This document shows positions 32,733 through 41,426 of a stretch of DNA of 64,000 nt, one piece after another; position 1 is the stretch's first letter, and every line of letters starts with the position of its first letter. The stretch comes from Streptomyces olivoverticillatus. Its GTDB lineage: Bacteria > Actinomycetota > Actinomycetes > Streptomycetales > Streptomycetaceae. Under the pieces are notes generated by a model. That model was given only the letters and a program-made list of their open reading frames with translations. It had not been told where the DNA came from and searched no databases. The stretch covers positions 606,013-670,012 of the forward strand of contig NZ_JACHJH010000001.1 in assembly GCF_014203555.1 (NCBI RefSeq), read 5' to 3'. Position numbers and translations under genes: made by a program.

Positions 32733-33980
32733 TCAGTCGGACGGGGCGCCGTTCTTGCGGCGGCCGGCGAGGGCCGCGAGCGTCCCGGCGAGGGCGACCA
32801 CCACGACGATCGCCCCGATCCAGGCCAGCGCGGTCACGTCCGTCCCCCCGTCCAGGAACTGCGAACCGGACCAGGAACCCAGCGCGTTGCCCAGGTTGAA
32901 GGCCGAGGTGTTGGCGGCCAGGGCCAGCGCCGAACCGCCGCCCGCCGCGCCCAGCACCCAGGACTGCAGCGGCGGCACCAGCGCACCGGAGGCGAGCCCG
33001 ATCAGGAAGACCGCGACCGGCACCACGACCTTGGACTCGGCGGTGAGGCTGAGCACCAGCAGGGTGACGGCGAGCAGGACGAGCATGCTCGCGAGGGTGC
33101 CGCGCAGGGTGCGGTCGGCCAGCTTGCCGCCCAGGGCGTTGCCGACGAAGCCGCCGAACCCGAAGACGAACAGCAGGACCGTCGCGATCCCCGCCCCGAA
33201 GCCGGTCACGTTCTGCAGCAGCGGCGAGATGTAGCTGTAGAGGAGGAACCACCCGCCCTGCGACACGGCGGTGACCGCCAGCGCGCACAACACCTGCGGG
33301 CGGCGCAGGATGCCGAGTTCGCTGCGCATCGACTCCGCCTCGCCGCGGTCCAGATTGCCGGGTACGAGCAGGGCCAGGGCCGCGATGCCCACCACGGCGG
33401 CGCCCGCCACGCACCAGAACGTGGCGCGCCAGCCCCACTGTTCGCCGATGGCGGTGCCGATGGGGCCGCCCAGCACGGTGGCGAGCCCGAGGCCGCCGGC
33501 CACCCAGGCGATGGCGGAGGCCTGCCGGGCGGGCGGCGAGAGCCGCACGGCGATGAGGATGCACACCGCCGCGAAGGTGCTGTGGGTCAGCGCCCCGAGG
33601 GTGCGCGCCCCCATCAGGAGGGAGAAGGACGGCGCGAGGGCGCCGAGGACGTTCGCCACGGCGAAGACCAGCAGCAGCACCAGCGCCAGCAGCTTGGGGG
33701 CGACGCGCGCGGTCGCGACGGTCACGATCGGGCCGCCGATCGCGACGGCGATGGCATAGGCGCTCAGCAGCTGTCCGGCGCTCGCCACCGAGACGTGCAG
33801 GTCGTCCGAGACGTTGAGCAGCAGGCCGATCAGAGCGAACTCGGCCGAGCACAGGGCGAAGACCGAGAGCGAGAGTGCCGCGAGCACCGCGACGGGGAAC
33901 GCCGACGGAGCCGCCACACCGGAACCTAACACTCCGTTGGGTGCGCTCCCGGTGGTCTGCGGCATGGATGAGGCCGACAA
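32733..33980 (-). CDS. MFS drug-type exporter (DHA1 family)
   Basis: A 415-residue twelve-helix major facilitator protein. The N-terminal half shows ALSLSVFALCSAEFALIGLLLNVS, MGARTLGALTHSTFAAVCILIA and GLATVLGGPIGTAIGEQWGWRATFW (motif C type, proton antiporters). A TTG start at 33980 is favoured because a perfect AAGGAGG lies 7 nt upstream; an in-frame ATG at 33965 is the alternative. It is divergent from a padR gene, the usual set-up for PadR-controlled drug efflux. It could export the product of the neighbouring pathway. Confidence 0.9.
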   Translation of the reverse strand: MSASSMPQTTGSAPNGVLGSGVAAPSAFPVAVLAALSLSVFALCSAEFALIGLLLNVSDDLHVSVASAGQLLSAYAIAVAIGGPIVTVATARVAPKLLALVLLLVFAVANVLGALAPSFSLLMGARTLGALTHSTFAAVCILIAVRLSPPARQASAIAWVAGGLGLATVLGGPIGTAIGEQWGWRATFWCVAGAAVVGIAALALLVPGNLDRGEAESMRSELGILRRPQVLCALAVTAVSQGGWFLLYSYISPLLQNVTGFGAGIATVLLFVFGFGGFVGNALGGKLADRTLRGTLASMLVLLAVTLLVLSLTAESKVVVPVAVFLIGLASGALVPPLQSWVLGAAGGGSALALAANTSAFNLGNALGSWSGSQFLDGGTDVTALAWIGAIVVVVALAGTLAALAGRRKNGAPSD

Positions 33981-34111
33981 GGCTGTACCTCCTTGCCCGG
34001 ATCCGCGGATGAAAGAGACACGCAGCAAGCCAGGCATCGTCATCTATGTATGTCGACTACGCCATGAGTCGTATCGACCTATGCCCAACTCTAGCCCTAT
34101 GCTGTCCGACC

Positions 34112-34648
34112 ATGTCAAGCATGTTGGATCTCGCCACCCTGGGCTTCCTCTACGAAGAGCCGCTGCACGGCTACGAGCTGCGCACCCGCATCGCCAAGCT
34201 GACCGGCCACGTCCGCGCGATCAGCCACGGCACGCTGTATCCGGCCATCAAGCGCATGGAGAAGGCCGGCCTGCTGGTCCGGGAGTCGCAGCCCGGCGTG
34301 GCGGCTGCGCCCCGGCACATGCTCAGCCTGACCGAGGAGGGCAGGCAGGCGCTGCTGTCCCAACTGCGCAAGCCCGACGACCCGTTCATCACCGACGAGA
34401 ACCGCTGGTTCACGCTCCTCGCCTTCCTGCGGCACCTGCCGGACCCCAAGGCGCAGGCCGACGTGCTGCGCAGGCGGCTCGCCTTCCTCCAGGAGCCGAG
34501 CAGCTTCTTCTACAGCGGCGACCGCCCGCTGAGGATCGCGGACGTCGAGGACCCGTTCCGGCGCGGCGTCCTCACCATCGCCAAGGCCACCTCGGAGACG
34601 GAACTCGCCTGGCTGCACGAGACCCTCGAAACCCTCGACGCCCAGTAG
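34112..34648 (+). CDS. PadR-family transcriptional regulator
   Basis: A 178-residue PadR regulator. The winged HTH LDLATLGFLYEEPLHGYELRTRIAKLTGHVRAISHGTLYPAIKRMEKAGLLVRE is canonical, and the C-terminal Vir_act_alpha_C-type helices follow. It likely represses the divergent MFS exporter gene (131 bp shared promoter) and is released by the exported drug. No Shine-Dalgarno precedes the ATG, so the mRNA may be leaderless. The PPOX gene follows 29 nt downstream and is probably co-transcribed. Confidence 0.9.
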   Translation: MSSMLDLATLGFLYEEPLHGYELRTRIAKLTGHVRAISHGTLYPAIKRMEKAGLLVRESQPGVAAAPRHMLSLTEEGRQALLSQLRKPDDPFITDENRWFTLLAFLRHLPDPKAQADVLRRRLAFLQEPSSFFYSGDRPLRIADVEDPFRRGVLTIAKATSETELAWLHETLETLDAQ

Positions 34649-34677
34649 CGCATCCCGCCGCCCAGACAAGGATATTC

Positions 34678-35124
34678 ATGCAGCCCATGACCGAGGACGA
34701 ATGGCGATCCTTCGTCCTCTCCGGCACCCGCACCGGCAAACTGGCCACGAACCGCAAAGACGGCCGACCGCACGTCACCCCGGTCTGGTTCCTCCTCGAC
34801 GAGGTCGACGACGCAGGCGGACCCGTCCGCGTCGTCTTCACCACGTGGCACGAGTCGCTCAAGTACAAGGCGCTGCGCCGCGATGGGCGCTTCTCCCTGT
34901 GTATCGACGACCAGGAGCCGCCCTACAGCTACGTCATGCTGGAGTGCACGGCCGAGTTCACCGACGACCCCGAGGTGCTGCGCGCCTGGGCCACCCGCAT
35001 CGGCGGTCGGTACATGGGCGCCGACCGGGCCGAGGCGTACGGGCTGCGCAACTCCGTACCCGGCGAATACCTGGTGCGGGCCACCGTCGACCGGGTCGTC
35101 GCCGCCCGCCACATCGCCGAGTGA
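34678..35124 (+). CDS. PPOX-class flavin/F420-dependent oxidoreductase
   Basis: A 148-residue split-barrel protein of the pyridoxamine 5'-phosphate oxidase-like family. TRTGKLATNRKDGRPHVTPVWFLLDE and SLKYKALRRDGRFSLCIDDQ are typical of the F420-binding subgroup of actinobacteria. The substrate is unknown. It follows padR in what looks like one transcript, suggesting a role in detoxification with the exporter. AAGGA lies 5 nt before the ATG at 34678. Confidence 0.87.
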   Translation: MQPMTEDEWRSFVLSGTRTGKLATNRKDGRPHVTPVWFLLDEVDDAGGPVRVVFTTWHESLKYKALRRDGRFSLCIDDQEPPYSYVMLECTAEFTDDPEVLRAWATRIGGRYMGADRAEAYGLRNSVPGEYLVRATVDRVVAARHIAE

Positions 35125-35169
35125 CCACCTGTGCCCCGCCGGTGCCGCCTCGCGGTGCCGGCCGGGTGC

Positions 35170-35787
35170 TCACCCCTTGCCGCGCGGGAAGCTGACCTCC
35201 ACCCGCCGGTTCTTCCTGCGGCCGTCCTCCGTCGCGTTGTCGGCGATCGGATAGTCCTCGCCGTAGCCGCGGATCTCATAGGCGACGGCGGACGAGCCCA
35301 GGTCCTGGGCCAGTTGCCGCTGGACGGCGTTGGCGCGGTCCTTCGACAGGGCGACGCCGTGGTCGGCCGAGCCCAGGTTGTCGGTGAAGCCGAAGATGCG
35401 CAGCTTCGCCGCGTGCTGTTTCCTCGCCTCCTCGGCGATCACCCGGATCCGGTCGGTGGCCGCGCCGCCCAGGTGCGCGCTGTCCTTGTCGAAGAGGACC
35501 TCGGCCTGGAGGGCGAAGGTGACGTCGACGTTGGTGTCCTCGCGGCGCTCGTTGCCGCCGTCGGTCTCGACGACGGACTTGATGTCCAGGACGCGGCCGG
35601 GGGCGAGCTTGGCGCCGGGGCGGAGCCTGAGGCCGGAGGCGGAGGCGTCGGTCTTGACGGGGGGTGTGGTGTCGGCGGTGCCGGGGCCGCCCTGCGCACG
35701 GGCGGGAGCACCGGCGGACAGGACGAGGACGGCGGTCACCGCGGCCGCGGCCAGGGCCGTGCCGCATCGGGTCCGGTGCGTCGGCAT
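35170..35787 (-). CDS. Secreted OmpA-family (peptidoglycan-binding) protein
   Basis: A 205-residue exported protein with signal peptide TALAAAAVTAVLVLSAGAPARAQ. The C-terminal OmpA-like domain has LFDKDSAHLGGAATDRIRVIAEE, IFGFTDNLGSADHGVALSKDRANAVQRQL and ATEDGRRKNRRVEVSF, the residues that bind diaminopimelate in peptidoglycan. In an organism without an outer membrane it probably anchors a structure to the wall. It is the distal gene of the Tad cluster, 7 nt after the lipoprotein gene, so wall attachment of the pilus machine is a reasonable guess. Confidence 0.88.
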   Translation of the reverse strand: MPTHRTRCGTALAAAAVTAVLVLSAGAPARAQGGPGTADTTPPVKTDASASGLRLRPGAKLAPGRVLDIKSVVETDGGNERREDTNVDVTFALQAEVLFDKDSAHLGGAATDRIRVIAEEARKQHAAKLRIFGFTDNLGSADHGVALSKDRANAVQRQLAQDLGSSAVAYEIRGYGEDYPIADNATEDGRRKNRRVEVSFPRGKG

Positions 35788-35794
35788 GGGGTCC

Positions 35795-36391
35795 TCACCC
35801 CGAAATCTTGATGTGGACGGCGGGCATGGTGGGCAGTTGGAAGGAGACGTCGGTGACCTCGGCCGGGGGCGCGGGGAACTGGGCGAAGACCGCCCGGCTC
35901 TCCCCCGGCCGGATGCCCACCAGGCCCGTCGTGCACAGGCACTCCCCGTCGGTGTCCCGCAGGACGAGATAGCGCTTCTTGCCCGCCTCGTCGACGAGGG
36001 AGGCACCCGAGACCGACGACTGCGACTTCATCTCCGTCTCCTTCGACCGCCAGGTCAGCGACGTGAAGGGCTTCTCGCCCCGGTTGGCGAGGACGCCGCT
36101 CACCGTGACGAAGCCGCCCTTGTCCCGGACGGCGGAGGTGAGGGTGACGACCACGCCGTCCGTCCCCTTGATCTCGCCGATCGTCGCGCTGGGCCGGGGC
36201 TCGGGCCCCGCCGGGGTGGAGGACGCCGGCTTCTTCCCCGTCCGGGAGTCCACGGAGATCTGCTTCTTGTCCTCACCCTTGTCCCCGCCGTCGCCGCCGC
36301 CACCGCAGCCCGCGACGGCGAGGGTTATGAGGGCCGCGAGGGCCGCGCCGGCCGTCCCCCTGCGGACCGCCGTCGTGTGCCGAGAGCTCAT
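35795..36391 (-). CDS. Lipoprotein of the Tad cluster
   Basis: A 198-residue lipoprotein. The signal peptide ends in the lipobox LAVAGC (lipidated Cys about residue 28), then a Gly/Lys-rich linker. A beta-rich domain follows (VVVTLTSAVRDKGGFVTVSGVLANRGEKPFTSLTW), with a Cys pair in GECLCTTGLVGIRPGES. I do not recognise the domain. It lies between the TadG-like and OmpA-like genes with short gaps, so it is probably an envelope component of the pilus. AGGAAG precedes the ATG. Confidence 0.8.
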   Translation of the reverse strand: MSSRHTTAVRRGTAGAALAALITLAVAGCGGGGDGGDKGEDKKQISVDSRTGKKPASSTPAGPEPRPSATIGEIKGTDGVVVTLTSAVRDKGGFVTVSGVLANRGEKPFTSLTWRSKETEMKSQSSVSGASLVDEAGKKRYLVLRDTDGECLCTTGLVGIRPGESRAVFAQFPAPPAEVTDVSFQLPTMPAVHIKISG

Positions 36392-36422
36392 GGGCTGGCT
36401 TCCTTTGCTGGTCGGGCGGCGG

Positions 36423-37124
36423 TCAGTCGGTGAGGTGGACGGCGAAGAGGTCGGCGGCCCGGACCGCGGCCCCGGGAAGCCGCGGGTCGACGGTCAGCGC
36501 CTTGCCGTCGCACAGGAGGGTGACGGCGGCGGGCTGCCCGGCATCCGGGCCGGAGGGCTGCGGTCCGGGGGTGGCGGACGGCGGTGCCGGCGACGAGGGC
36601 GGTGGTGTCGGCGTCGGTGTCGGCTGCGCCCCGGGCGTACAGCGCGGTGCGACGACGGCCTTCGCCGACGCCTTCGCGTGCCGGTTCTCCGTGGCGGGTA
36701 CGACGGAGCGGCCCACCGCCTTCTCCGAGGTGACGGTGACGCGGAACGAGCCGGGCTCCTCGCCCTGGTCGCAAGTGAGCTCCGGCTGGGCGTCATTGAG
36801 CCCCGCGTACGAGGCGGCGGCCCGGCAGGCGGTGCCGCGGTCGGCGCCCAGGCCCGCGAGCCAGTCCTGCCAGCCGCCGCCCGTGCCGGGCCGCGGGCCG
36901 AGGGCCGCGAGGAAGCCGGTCAGCAGTTGGTCGCGGTAGTCCTGCGCGGCGGCCAGGGCGGCGGCGTCCGCCGCGGTCTGGGCGCCGTTCCTCGTGGCCC
37001 CCGCCCGGCCCACCGCGAAGAAGGCCAGGGCGAGGAAGAGCAGGGCCGCCACCGCCGTGATGTAGAGCGGGAACGCCTGTCCGGCGTCGCCTGTGCGGCG
37101 GCGGGCGCGGACGGCTCGGCTCAC
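36423..37124 (-). CDS. TadG-like Flp pilus-associated protein
   Basis: A 233-residue protein. A short basic leader is followed by GDAGQAFPLYITAVAALLFLALAFFAVGRAGATRNGAQTAADAAALAAAQ, the hallmark of TadE/TadG-type proteins (hydrophobic helix and then GxxTAADAAALAAA). The +5 Glu of a true prepilin site is replaced, as in many TadG proteins. The C-terminal half has two Cys and a Pro/Ser/Thr-rich linker (about residues 150-185). The GTG start overlaps the pilin stop (GTGA). Confidence 0.85.
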   Translation of the reverse strand: MSRAVRARRRTGDAGQAFPLYITAVAALLFLALAFFAVGRAGATRNGAQTAADAAALAAAQDYRDQLLTGFLAALGPRPGTGGGWQDWLAGLGADRGTACRAAASYAGLNDAQPELTCDQGEEPGSFRVTVTSEKAVGRSVVPATENRHAKASAKAVVAPRCTPGAQPTPTPTPPPSSPAPPSATPGPQPSGPDAGQPAAVTLLCDGKALTVDPRLPGAAVRAADLFAVHLTD

Positions 37125-37291
37125 CCGGTGATCTTTTGGATCTGGTTGGTGATGGCCGTGGCGATCATCGTCCCGAAGTCGGTGGTCGTCAGCACCAGGA
37201 TGATCGCCACGACGACGGCGATGATCCCCAGGTACTCGACGGACGTCTGACCCCGGTCGTCTGCCCGTAAACGCTTGCCCAGCGTCCGCAT
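37121..37291 (-). CDS. Flp-family type IVb prepilin
   Basis: A 56-residue major pilin precursor. The leader ends RADDRG, cleavage is predicted before QTSVEYLGIIAVVVAIILVL, and Glu5 and Tyr6 are the Flp signature. The mature pilin would be about 42 residues, nearly all helix. GGAGGGGAAG lies just before the ATG at 37291. It should be processed by the A24 peptidase at 13573-14292 and assembled by TadA/B/C. It overlaps the TadG-like gene. Confidence 0.92.
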   Translation of the reverse strand: MRTLGKRLRADDRGQTSVEYLGIIAVVVAIILVLTTTDFGTMIATAITNQIQKITG

Positions 37292-37571
37292 CGTCTTCCC
37301 CTCCAAGGGCGACGGCCGGGCCGGAGAGGCCCGGCGGGTGAGTTCCCGTGATGCCGTTCGCGGCACGAGAAACGTACGCCGGAACAGCAGTGACACGACA
37401 GTGTGCGCGGCTGCATTCTCTTCCCCCACAAGGGAGTTGACACACCTGACGGCCCATGAATTCACCCCCGCTCCACCACGGCGACCCGCCGGGCCCGGAA
37501 ACGAAGACCGTCCGTCGACTGTCCCACATCCGATTGCAGGCGCGAAGGCTCTTTGCTCAACGCCCGTTTGC
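37292..37571. other. Spacer between tadC and flp
   Basis: 280 bp without a gene; the sequence is AT-richer around 37370-37460. It probably holds the promoter for flp and the downstream tadG, lipoprotein and ompA-like genes, so that the abundant pilin is transcribed separately from the machine genes. A short direct repeat (TTTGCTCAACGCCC, twice at about 37552-37579) abuts the tadC stop. Confidence 0.4.
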
Positions 37572-38468
37572 TCAACGCCCGGTGAACGAGCCGAAGTCCA
37601 TCCCCGAGCCCAGGAAGAACCCCGCGATCAACAGGATCATCGTGCCCGGCACCATGAAGGTCGTGATGACCATCGTCGCCTTCGGCACCGCCCGCGCGGC
37701 GCGCCGCCGCGCCCGCTGGGCGTCCGTGCGCCGCATGTCCGTGGCGATCTCGATCAGCGTGTCGACGATGGGGGTGCCCAGCTCCTCGCCCTGCTGCAGC
37801 GCCGTCACGAACTGGGCCACCTGCTCGGAGTCGTTGCGTTTGCGCAGGCCGTCGAAGGCCTGGCGGCGGCTGACGCCCATGTCCAGCTGGCGCAGGGTGA
37901 TGCGCAGCTCGTCCGCCCACGGGCCCTCGTAGTGCTCGGCAACCCGGTCCAGGGCCTGCCGGAAGCCCAGCCCGGCGCTGACCACCACGGCCAGCACGTC
38001 GAGGAAGTCCGGCAGCGTGCGCTCGATGGCGTCCCGGCGCTCGCGCACCGCCGCCCAGATGCCGACCTCGATCCAGAACAGCCCGAACGCCACCAGCAGC
38101 AGCGCGGCCGGCAGCTGCCCCTTGGCCAGCATCACCAGCGCGCCGCCGAAGCCCAGCATCCCGTAGACGGCGCGCCGGGCCGCGTACCGGTCGACCGTCA
38201 GGCCGCCGGGGTTGCCCGCGCGGTCGATCCGCCTGCGGACCTTCGCCACCCGCTTCTCCCCCATCAGCCGCAGCACCAGCGGCGCGTACCGCATGCCGAG
38301 CCGGTCCACGGCCGAGCCCACCGCCGTCGTGCGCGTCGCGCCGACCTCCAGGGCCAGCGCCAGGTCCGGCGGCAGCTTGGCCTCGCTGCGGCAGAGGGCG
38401 ATGCCGTAACAGACGCCCGCGACGGACGCCCCGGCCGCCAGGGCCAGCAGCAGTGCCGCCCATCCCAT
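37572..38468 (-). CDS. tadC: Tad pilus inner-membrane platform protein TadC
   Basis: A 298-residue type II secretion F-domain protein. TLPDFLDVLAVVVSAGLGFRQALDRVAEHYEGPWADEL and GEELGTPIVDTLIEIATDMRRTDAQRARRRAARAVPKATMVITTFMVPG are the T2SSF motifs; four hydrophobic segments are visible. It partners TadB in the membrane platform driven by the TadA ATPase. I prefer ATG 38468 (GAAGGG about 10 nt upstream) to the GTG at 38477, which sits on the ribosome site. Confidence 0.9.
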   Translation of the reverse strand: MGWAALLLALAAGASVAGVCYGIALCRSEAKLPPDLALALEVGATRTTAVGSAVDRLGMRYAPLVLRLMGEKRVAKVRRRIDRAGNPGGLTVDRYAARRAVYGMLGFGGALVMLAKGQLPAALLLVAFGLFWIEVGIWAAVRERRDAIERTLPDFLDVLAVVVSAGLGFRQALDRVAEHYEGPWADELRITLRQLDMGVSRRQAFDGLRKRNDSEQVAQFVTALQQGEELGTPIVDTLIEIATDMRRTDAQRARRRAARAVPKATMVITTFMVPGTMILLIAGFFLGSGMDFGSFTGR

Positions 38469-38514
38469 GTGCGCCACACCCTTCTCAAGACTTCTCAGGA
38501 GTTCAGGGGACTTC

Positions 38515-39453
38515 TCAGACGTCGATCTTCGACATACGGCGGATGAAGAAGAACCCGAGCCCGTACAGACAGAAGGCCGCGATCACCGCCAGCTGTCCCG
38601 GCCAGCTGCCGGTCATCCGCTCCAGCGACCCGGGCGCGATGCGGTCCATCAGCAGCAGCGTGCCGACGCCCATCAGCGGGACGACGTACGCAGTCACCGT
38701 CACCTGGGACAGCTGTGTGCGCACCTCCCGCCGGGTCTCCTTGCGCTCCTCCAAGGTGACCGTCAGATTGCGCAGCGAGCTGACGACCGTGCCGCCCGCA
38801 CGGTTGGACAGCACCAGGGTCGTCACCAGGACGACCAGTTCGCGGGAGGGAAGCCGGTCGGCAAGTTCGCCGAGGGCCTCCTCGACCGAGTGGCCGACGG
38901 CCAGCCGGTCGGCGACCCTGGCGAGCTCCTCGCCCGCCGGGGCCTCCATCTCGTCGGCGGCCAGGCCCAGGGCCGTACGGAGGGCGAGACCGGCCTGGGT
39001 GGCGTTGGCCAGGATGCGGGAGAGCTCCGGGAGTTGGCCGATGAACCGCTCGATGCGCTTGCGGCGCTGCCGGCCAAGGAAGGCGTGCGCAAAGCAAACT
39101 GCGACGACGCCCGCCGGCGGCCCGAAGAACGGCGCGAGGAAGGCCGCCGCCACCAGCCACAGGCCCGCGGCCGCCGCCACCGTGCACACCGCGAACTCCC
39201 CCACGGTCACGTCCAGGCCCGTCGAGGCGATCCGCCGCTCCAGGCGCGCGCCCGCGCGGGTGGCGCGCAGCCACCGGTCGGTGCGCCGGAAGTAGCGGGT
39301 GCGCCCCACCGGGGGCAGCGGCGGGGTGTCGGAGAGGCGGTCGACGAGCGCCTGGTGCCGGTCCCTGCCGGTGATGTACGCCCGTACGCCCGCGATGCCC
39401 AGCGCCCCGCACAGCAGGGTGGCGCCGATGGTCAGGAGTGCGAGTTGGTCCAT
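38515..39453 (-). CDS. tadB: Tad pilus inner-membrane platform protein TadB
   Basis: A 312-residue T2SSF-domain membrane protein. The signature runs from QLPELSRILANATQAGLALRTALGLAADEMEAPAGEELARVADRLAVG through NRAGGTVVSSLRNLTVTLEERKETRREVRTQLSQ. Helices lie near the N-terminus, around residues 95-125 and at the C-terminus (LAVIAAFCLYGLGFFFI). It lies 6 nt after tadA and 46 nt before tadC. Confidence 0.9.
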   Translation of the reverse strand: MDQLALLTIGATLLCGALGIAGVRAYITGRDRHQALVDRLSDTPPLPPVGRTRYFRRTDRWLRATRAGARLERRIASTGLDVTVGEFAVCTVAAAAGLWLVAAAFLAPFFGPPAGVVAVCFAHAFLGRQRRKRIERFIGQLPELSRILANATQAGLALRTALGLAADEMEAPAGEELARVADRLAVGHSVEEALGELADRLPSRELVVLVTTLVLSNRAGGTVVSSLRNLTVTLEERKETRREVRTQLSQVTVTAYVVPLMGVGTLLLMDRIAPGSLERMTGSWPGQLAVIAAFCLYGLGFFFIRRMSKIDV

Positions 39454-39459
39454 GTGCCG

Positions 39460-40824
39460 TTACCTCTGTCTGGCCTCTCGGGTGGTGAGCTCGCCGGGGG
39501 ACGCGGCGACGCCGAAGGCCGCGGGCACCGGTTCGCCCGCGAGCCGCAGCCGCTCCGCGGCCCGCGGAGGGAGGGGAAAGTGCGCGAAGGCGCCGTGCAC
39601 GATGCGGTCCGGGCCCACCGGAGCCGCGTCGAAGCGGCAGACGGTGACGAGGCGGTGGCCCTCGCCCCGGTCCCGGTAGGCGCTGTCGCCGCCGCTGTCC
39701 AGCAGGGCGATCTCGGTGATGCGGCGGGAGCCGTCGGCGTGCCGGGTGAGCTGGACGAGGCAGTCGACCGCGCTGTTGATCTGGTCGCGCAGCGCCTCGT
39801 AGGGGATCTTCACCTCGGACATGGAGGCCAGGGTGCGCAGCCGCATCAGGGCATCCTCGGCGCTGTTGGCGTGCACGGTGGCGAGGGAGCCGTCGTGGCC
39901 GGTGGACATCGCCTGCAGCATGTCGAGGGTCTCCCCGCCGCGGACCTCGCCGACGATGATGCGGTCGGGGCGCATGCGCAGGGAGTTGCGGACGAGGTCG
40001 CGGATGGTGATGCGGCCCTTGCCCTCGACGTTGGGCGGCCGGGATTCGAGGCGGATGACGTGCGGCTGCTGGAGCTGCAGCTCGGCGGCGTCCTCGACGG
40101 TGATGATGCGCTCGCCCTCCGGGATCAGCCCGGAGAGGGCGTTGAGGAGCGTGGTCTTGCCCGCGCCCGTCGGCCCGGAGACCACGACGTTGAACTTCGC
40201 CCGGACGAGCGCGCCGAGGAGCATCAGCATGTGCTCGTCCAGGGTGCCCGTGCCGATCAGCTCGTGCAGGGTGTAGACGCGGGGGAAGCGGCGGATGGTC
40301 AGGGTCGCGCCGTCCAGCGCGAGCGGCGGGATGATCACGTTGACGCGCTCGCCACCGGGCAGCCGGGCGTCGACCATCGGATTCGACTCGTCCACCCGGC
40401 GGTTGACGGTGGAGACGATGCGCTCGATGGTCTGCATCAGCTGCTCGTGGGAGGCGAAGCGGACGGGGACGGGCTCGACGCGGCCCGCGCGCTCGACGTA
40501 GACCCGGTCGGGGCCGTTGACCATGATCTCGGTGACGGTGGGGTCTTCGAGGAGCGGTTCGAGGACGCCCAGGCCGAGCGCCTCGTCGACGACGCGGCGG
40601 ATGAGCCGGTCGCGCTCGGCGGTGGAGAGGACGGGGCCCTCGCGGCTGATGATGTGGCCGAGCACCCGCTCCAGGCGGGAGCGGCGCTCGTCCGCGGAGA
40701 GCGCGGACATCTCGGCGAGGTCGATCTCCTCCAGCAGCCGCGCCCGGTAGACGGGCACGAGGTGGCCGGGCTCCCGGCCGCCGTCGGGCGCGTCGGGCGC
40801 GTTCAGGCGCGCGCGCAGGCTCAC
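39460..40824 (-). CDS. cpaF: Tad pilus assembly ATPase TadA/CpaF
   Basis: A 454-residue type II/IV secretion ATPase. Walker A is VVSGPTGAGKTTLLNALSG, the Walker B/Asp box is RPDRIIVGEVRGGETLDML, and the His box is GSLATVHANSAEDALMRL. The N-terminal domain TVTEIMVNGPDRVYVERAGRVE is typical of CpaF. It powers pilin extrusion and possibly retraction. The GTG start overlaps the tadE stop (GTGA) and has GAGGAG upstream. Confidence 0.95.
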   Translation of the reverse strand: MSLRARLNAPDAPDGGREPGHLVPVYRARLLEEIDLAEMSALSADERRSRLERVLGHIISREGPVLSTAERDRLIRRVVDEALGLGVLEPLLEDPTVTEIMVNGPDRVYVERAGRVEPVPVRFASHEQLMQTIERIVSTVNRRVDESNPMVDARLPGGERVNVIIPPLALDGATLTIRRFPRVYTLHELIGTGTLDEHMLMLLGALVRAKFNVVVSGPTGAGKTTLLNALSGLIPEGERIITVEDAAELQLQQPHVIRLESRPPNVEGKGRITIRDLVRNSLRMRPDRIIVGEVRGGETLDMLQAMSTGHDGSLATVHANSAEDALMRLRTLASMSEVKIPYEALRDQINSAVDCLVQLTRHADGSRRITEIALLDSGGDSAYRDRGEGHRLVTVCRFDAAPVGPDRIVHGAFAHFPLPPRAAERLRLAGEPVPAAFGVAASPGELTTREARQR

Positions 40825-41423
40825 GGCGCGCTCCTCGCGGAGGGGCAGGCCATGGTGGCCCGCCGGGTGACGTCGAATCCGGTGCCGGGGATCAGGGCCG
40901 GCACGGAGACGGTGACGGTGGCGGTGACGCTGCCGCCGGCGGCGGCGCAGGCCGGTGCGTCGACCGCGGCGCGCCCGGCGACCCAGCCCGTCATGGCCGC
41001 GCGCCCCGCGGCGGCGGGCCCGGTCTCCGGCAGGTCGAGGGTGGCGGTCCGGGCGGCGGCCCGCGCCCCGGTGCCGGCCTGCTGCGCGGCGAACGCGGCC
41101 AGGCCGAGGTGGACGGCGCCGAGCGCGAGGAGCAGCAGGAGCGGCAGGAAGCCGAGGAATTCGACGGAGACGGAACCGCGGTCGGGGCCCTGCCTGCGCC
41201 GCGCGCCCTCGCCCGTCCGCGCCGTGCGGGGCCGTCCGGCCGGGGACGTCCCCAGGGCGTGTCCGGTGGGTCGGCACAGGCCCCGCGACGCCTCGCACGG
41301 CACCTCGCCGCGTTGTCGCATAACCCAAGTACGCCCAGTACGCGGGTCATGCTCCGCCTTGCGATGCACCGCGCCAGACGCCGCGGGACCCGCACCGACC
41401 CACCGGACACGCCCTAGCGGCAC
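40821..41423 (-). CDS. TadE-family pseudopilin with a MITE-derived N-terminal insertion
   Basis: A 200-residue protein. The conserved part is PDRG|SVSVEFLGFLPLLLLLALGAVHLGLAAFAAQQAGTGARAAARTA, with a prepilin-peptidase site (Glu5, Phe6). The GTG at 41423 sits 3 nt after the previous gene's stop with GGGAGG 8 nt upstream, and is clearly the native start. Codons 4-57 come from a 162-bp MITE (41253-41416) inserted at a TA in the third codon; the frame stays open. All added residues fall in the leader that prepilin peptidase should remove. Without the insert the leader would be about 36 residues. Confidence 0.85.
   Translation of the reverse strand: MPLGRVRWVGAGPAASGAVHRKAEHDPRTGRTWVMRQRGEVPCEASRGLCRPTGHALGTSPAGRPRTARTGEGARRRQGPDRGSVSVEFLGFLPLLLLLALGAVHLGLAAFAAQQAGTGARAAARTATLDLPETGPAAAGRAAMTGWVAGRAAVDAPACAAAGGSVTATVTVSVPALIPGTGFDVTRRATMACPSARSAP
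41253..41416. mobile_element. MITE, copy 1 (in frame within the tadE leader)
   Basis: A 164-bp element including both flanking target bases. The terminal inverted repeats of about 21 bp are AGGGCGTGTCCGGTGGGTCGG and its complement at the right end. The right end keeps the flanking TA; the left end now reads CA, probably a point change in a TA duplication. It encodes no transposase. The TA target and ends suit mobilisation by an IS630/Tc1-type transposase. It shares its core with copy 2 at 50409-50610. Confidence 0.85.
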
Positions 41424-41426
41424 GGC

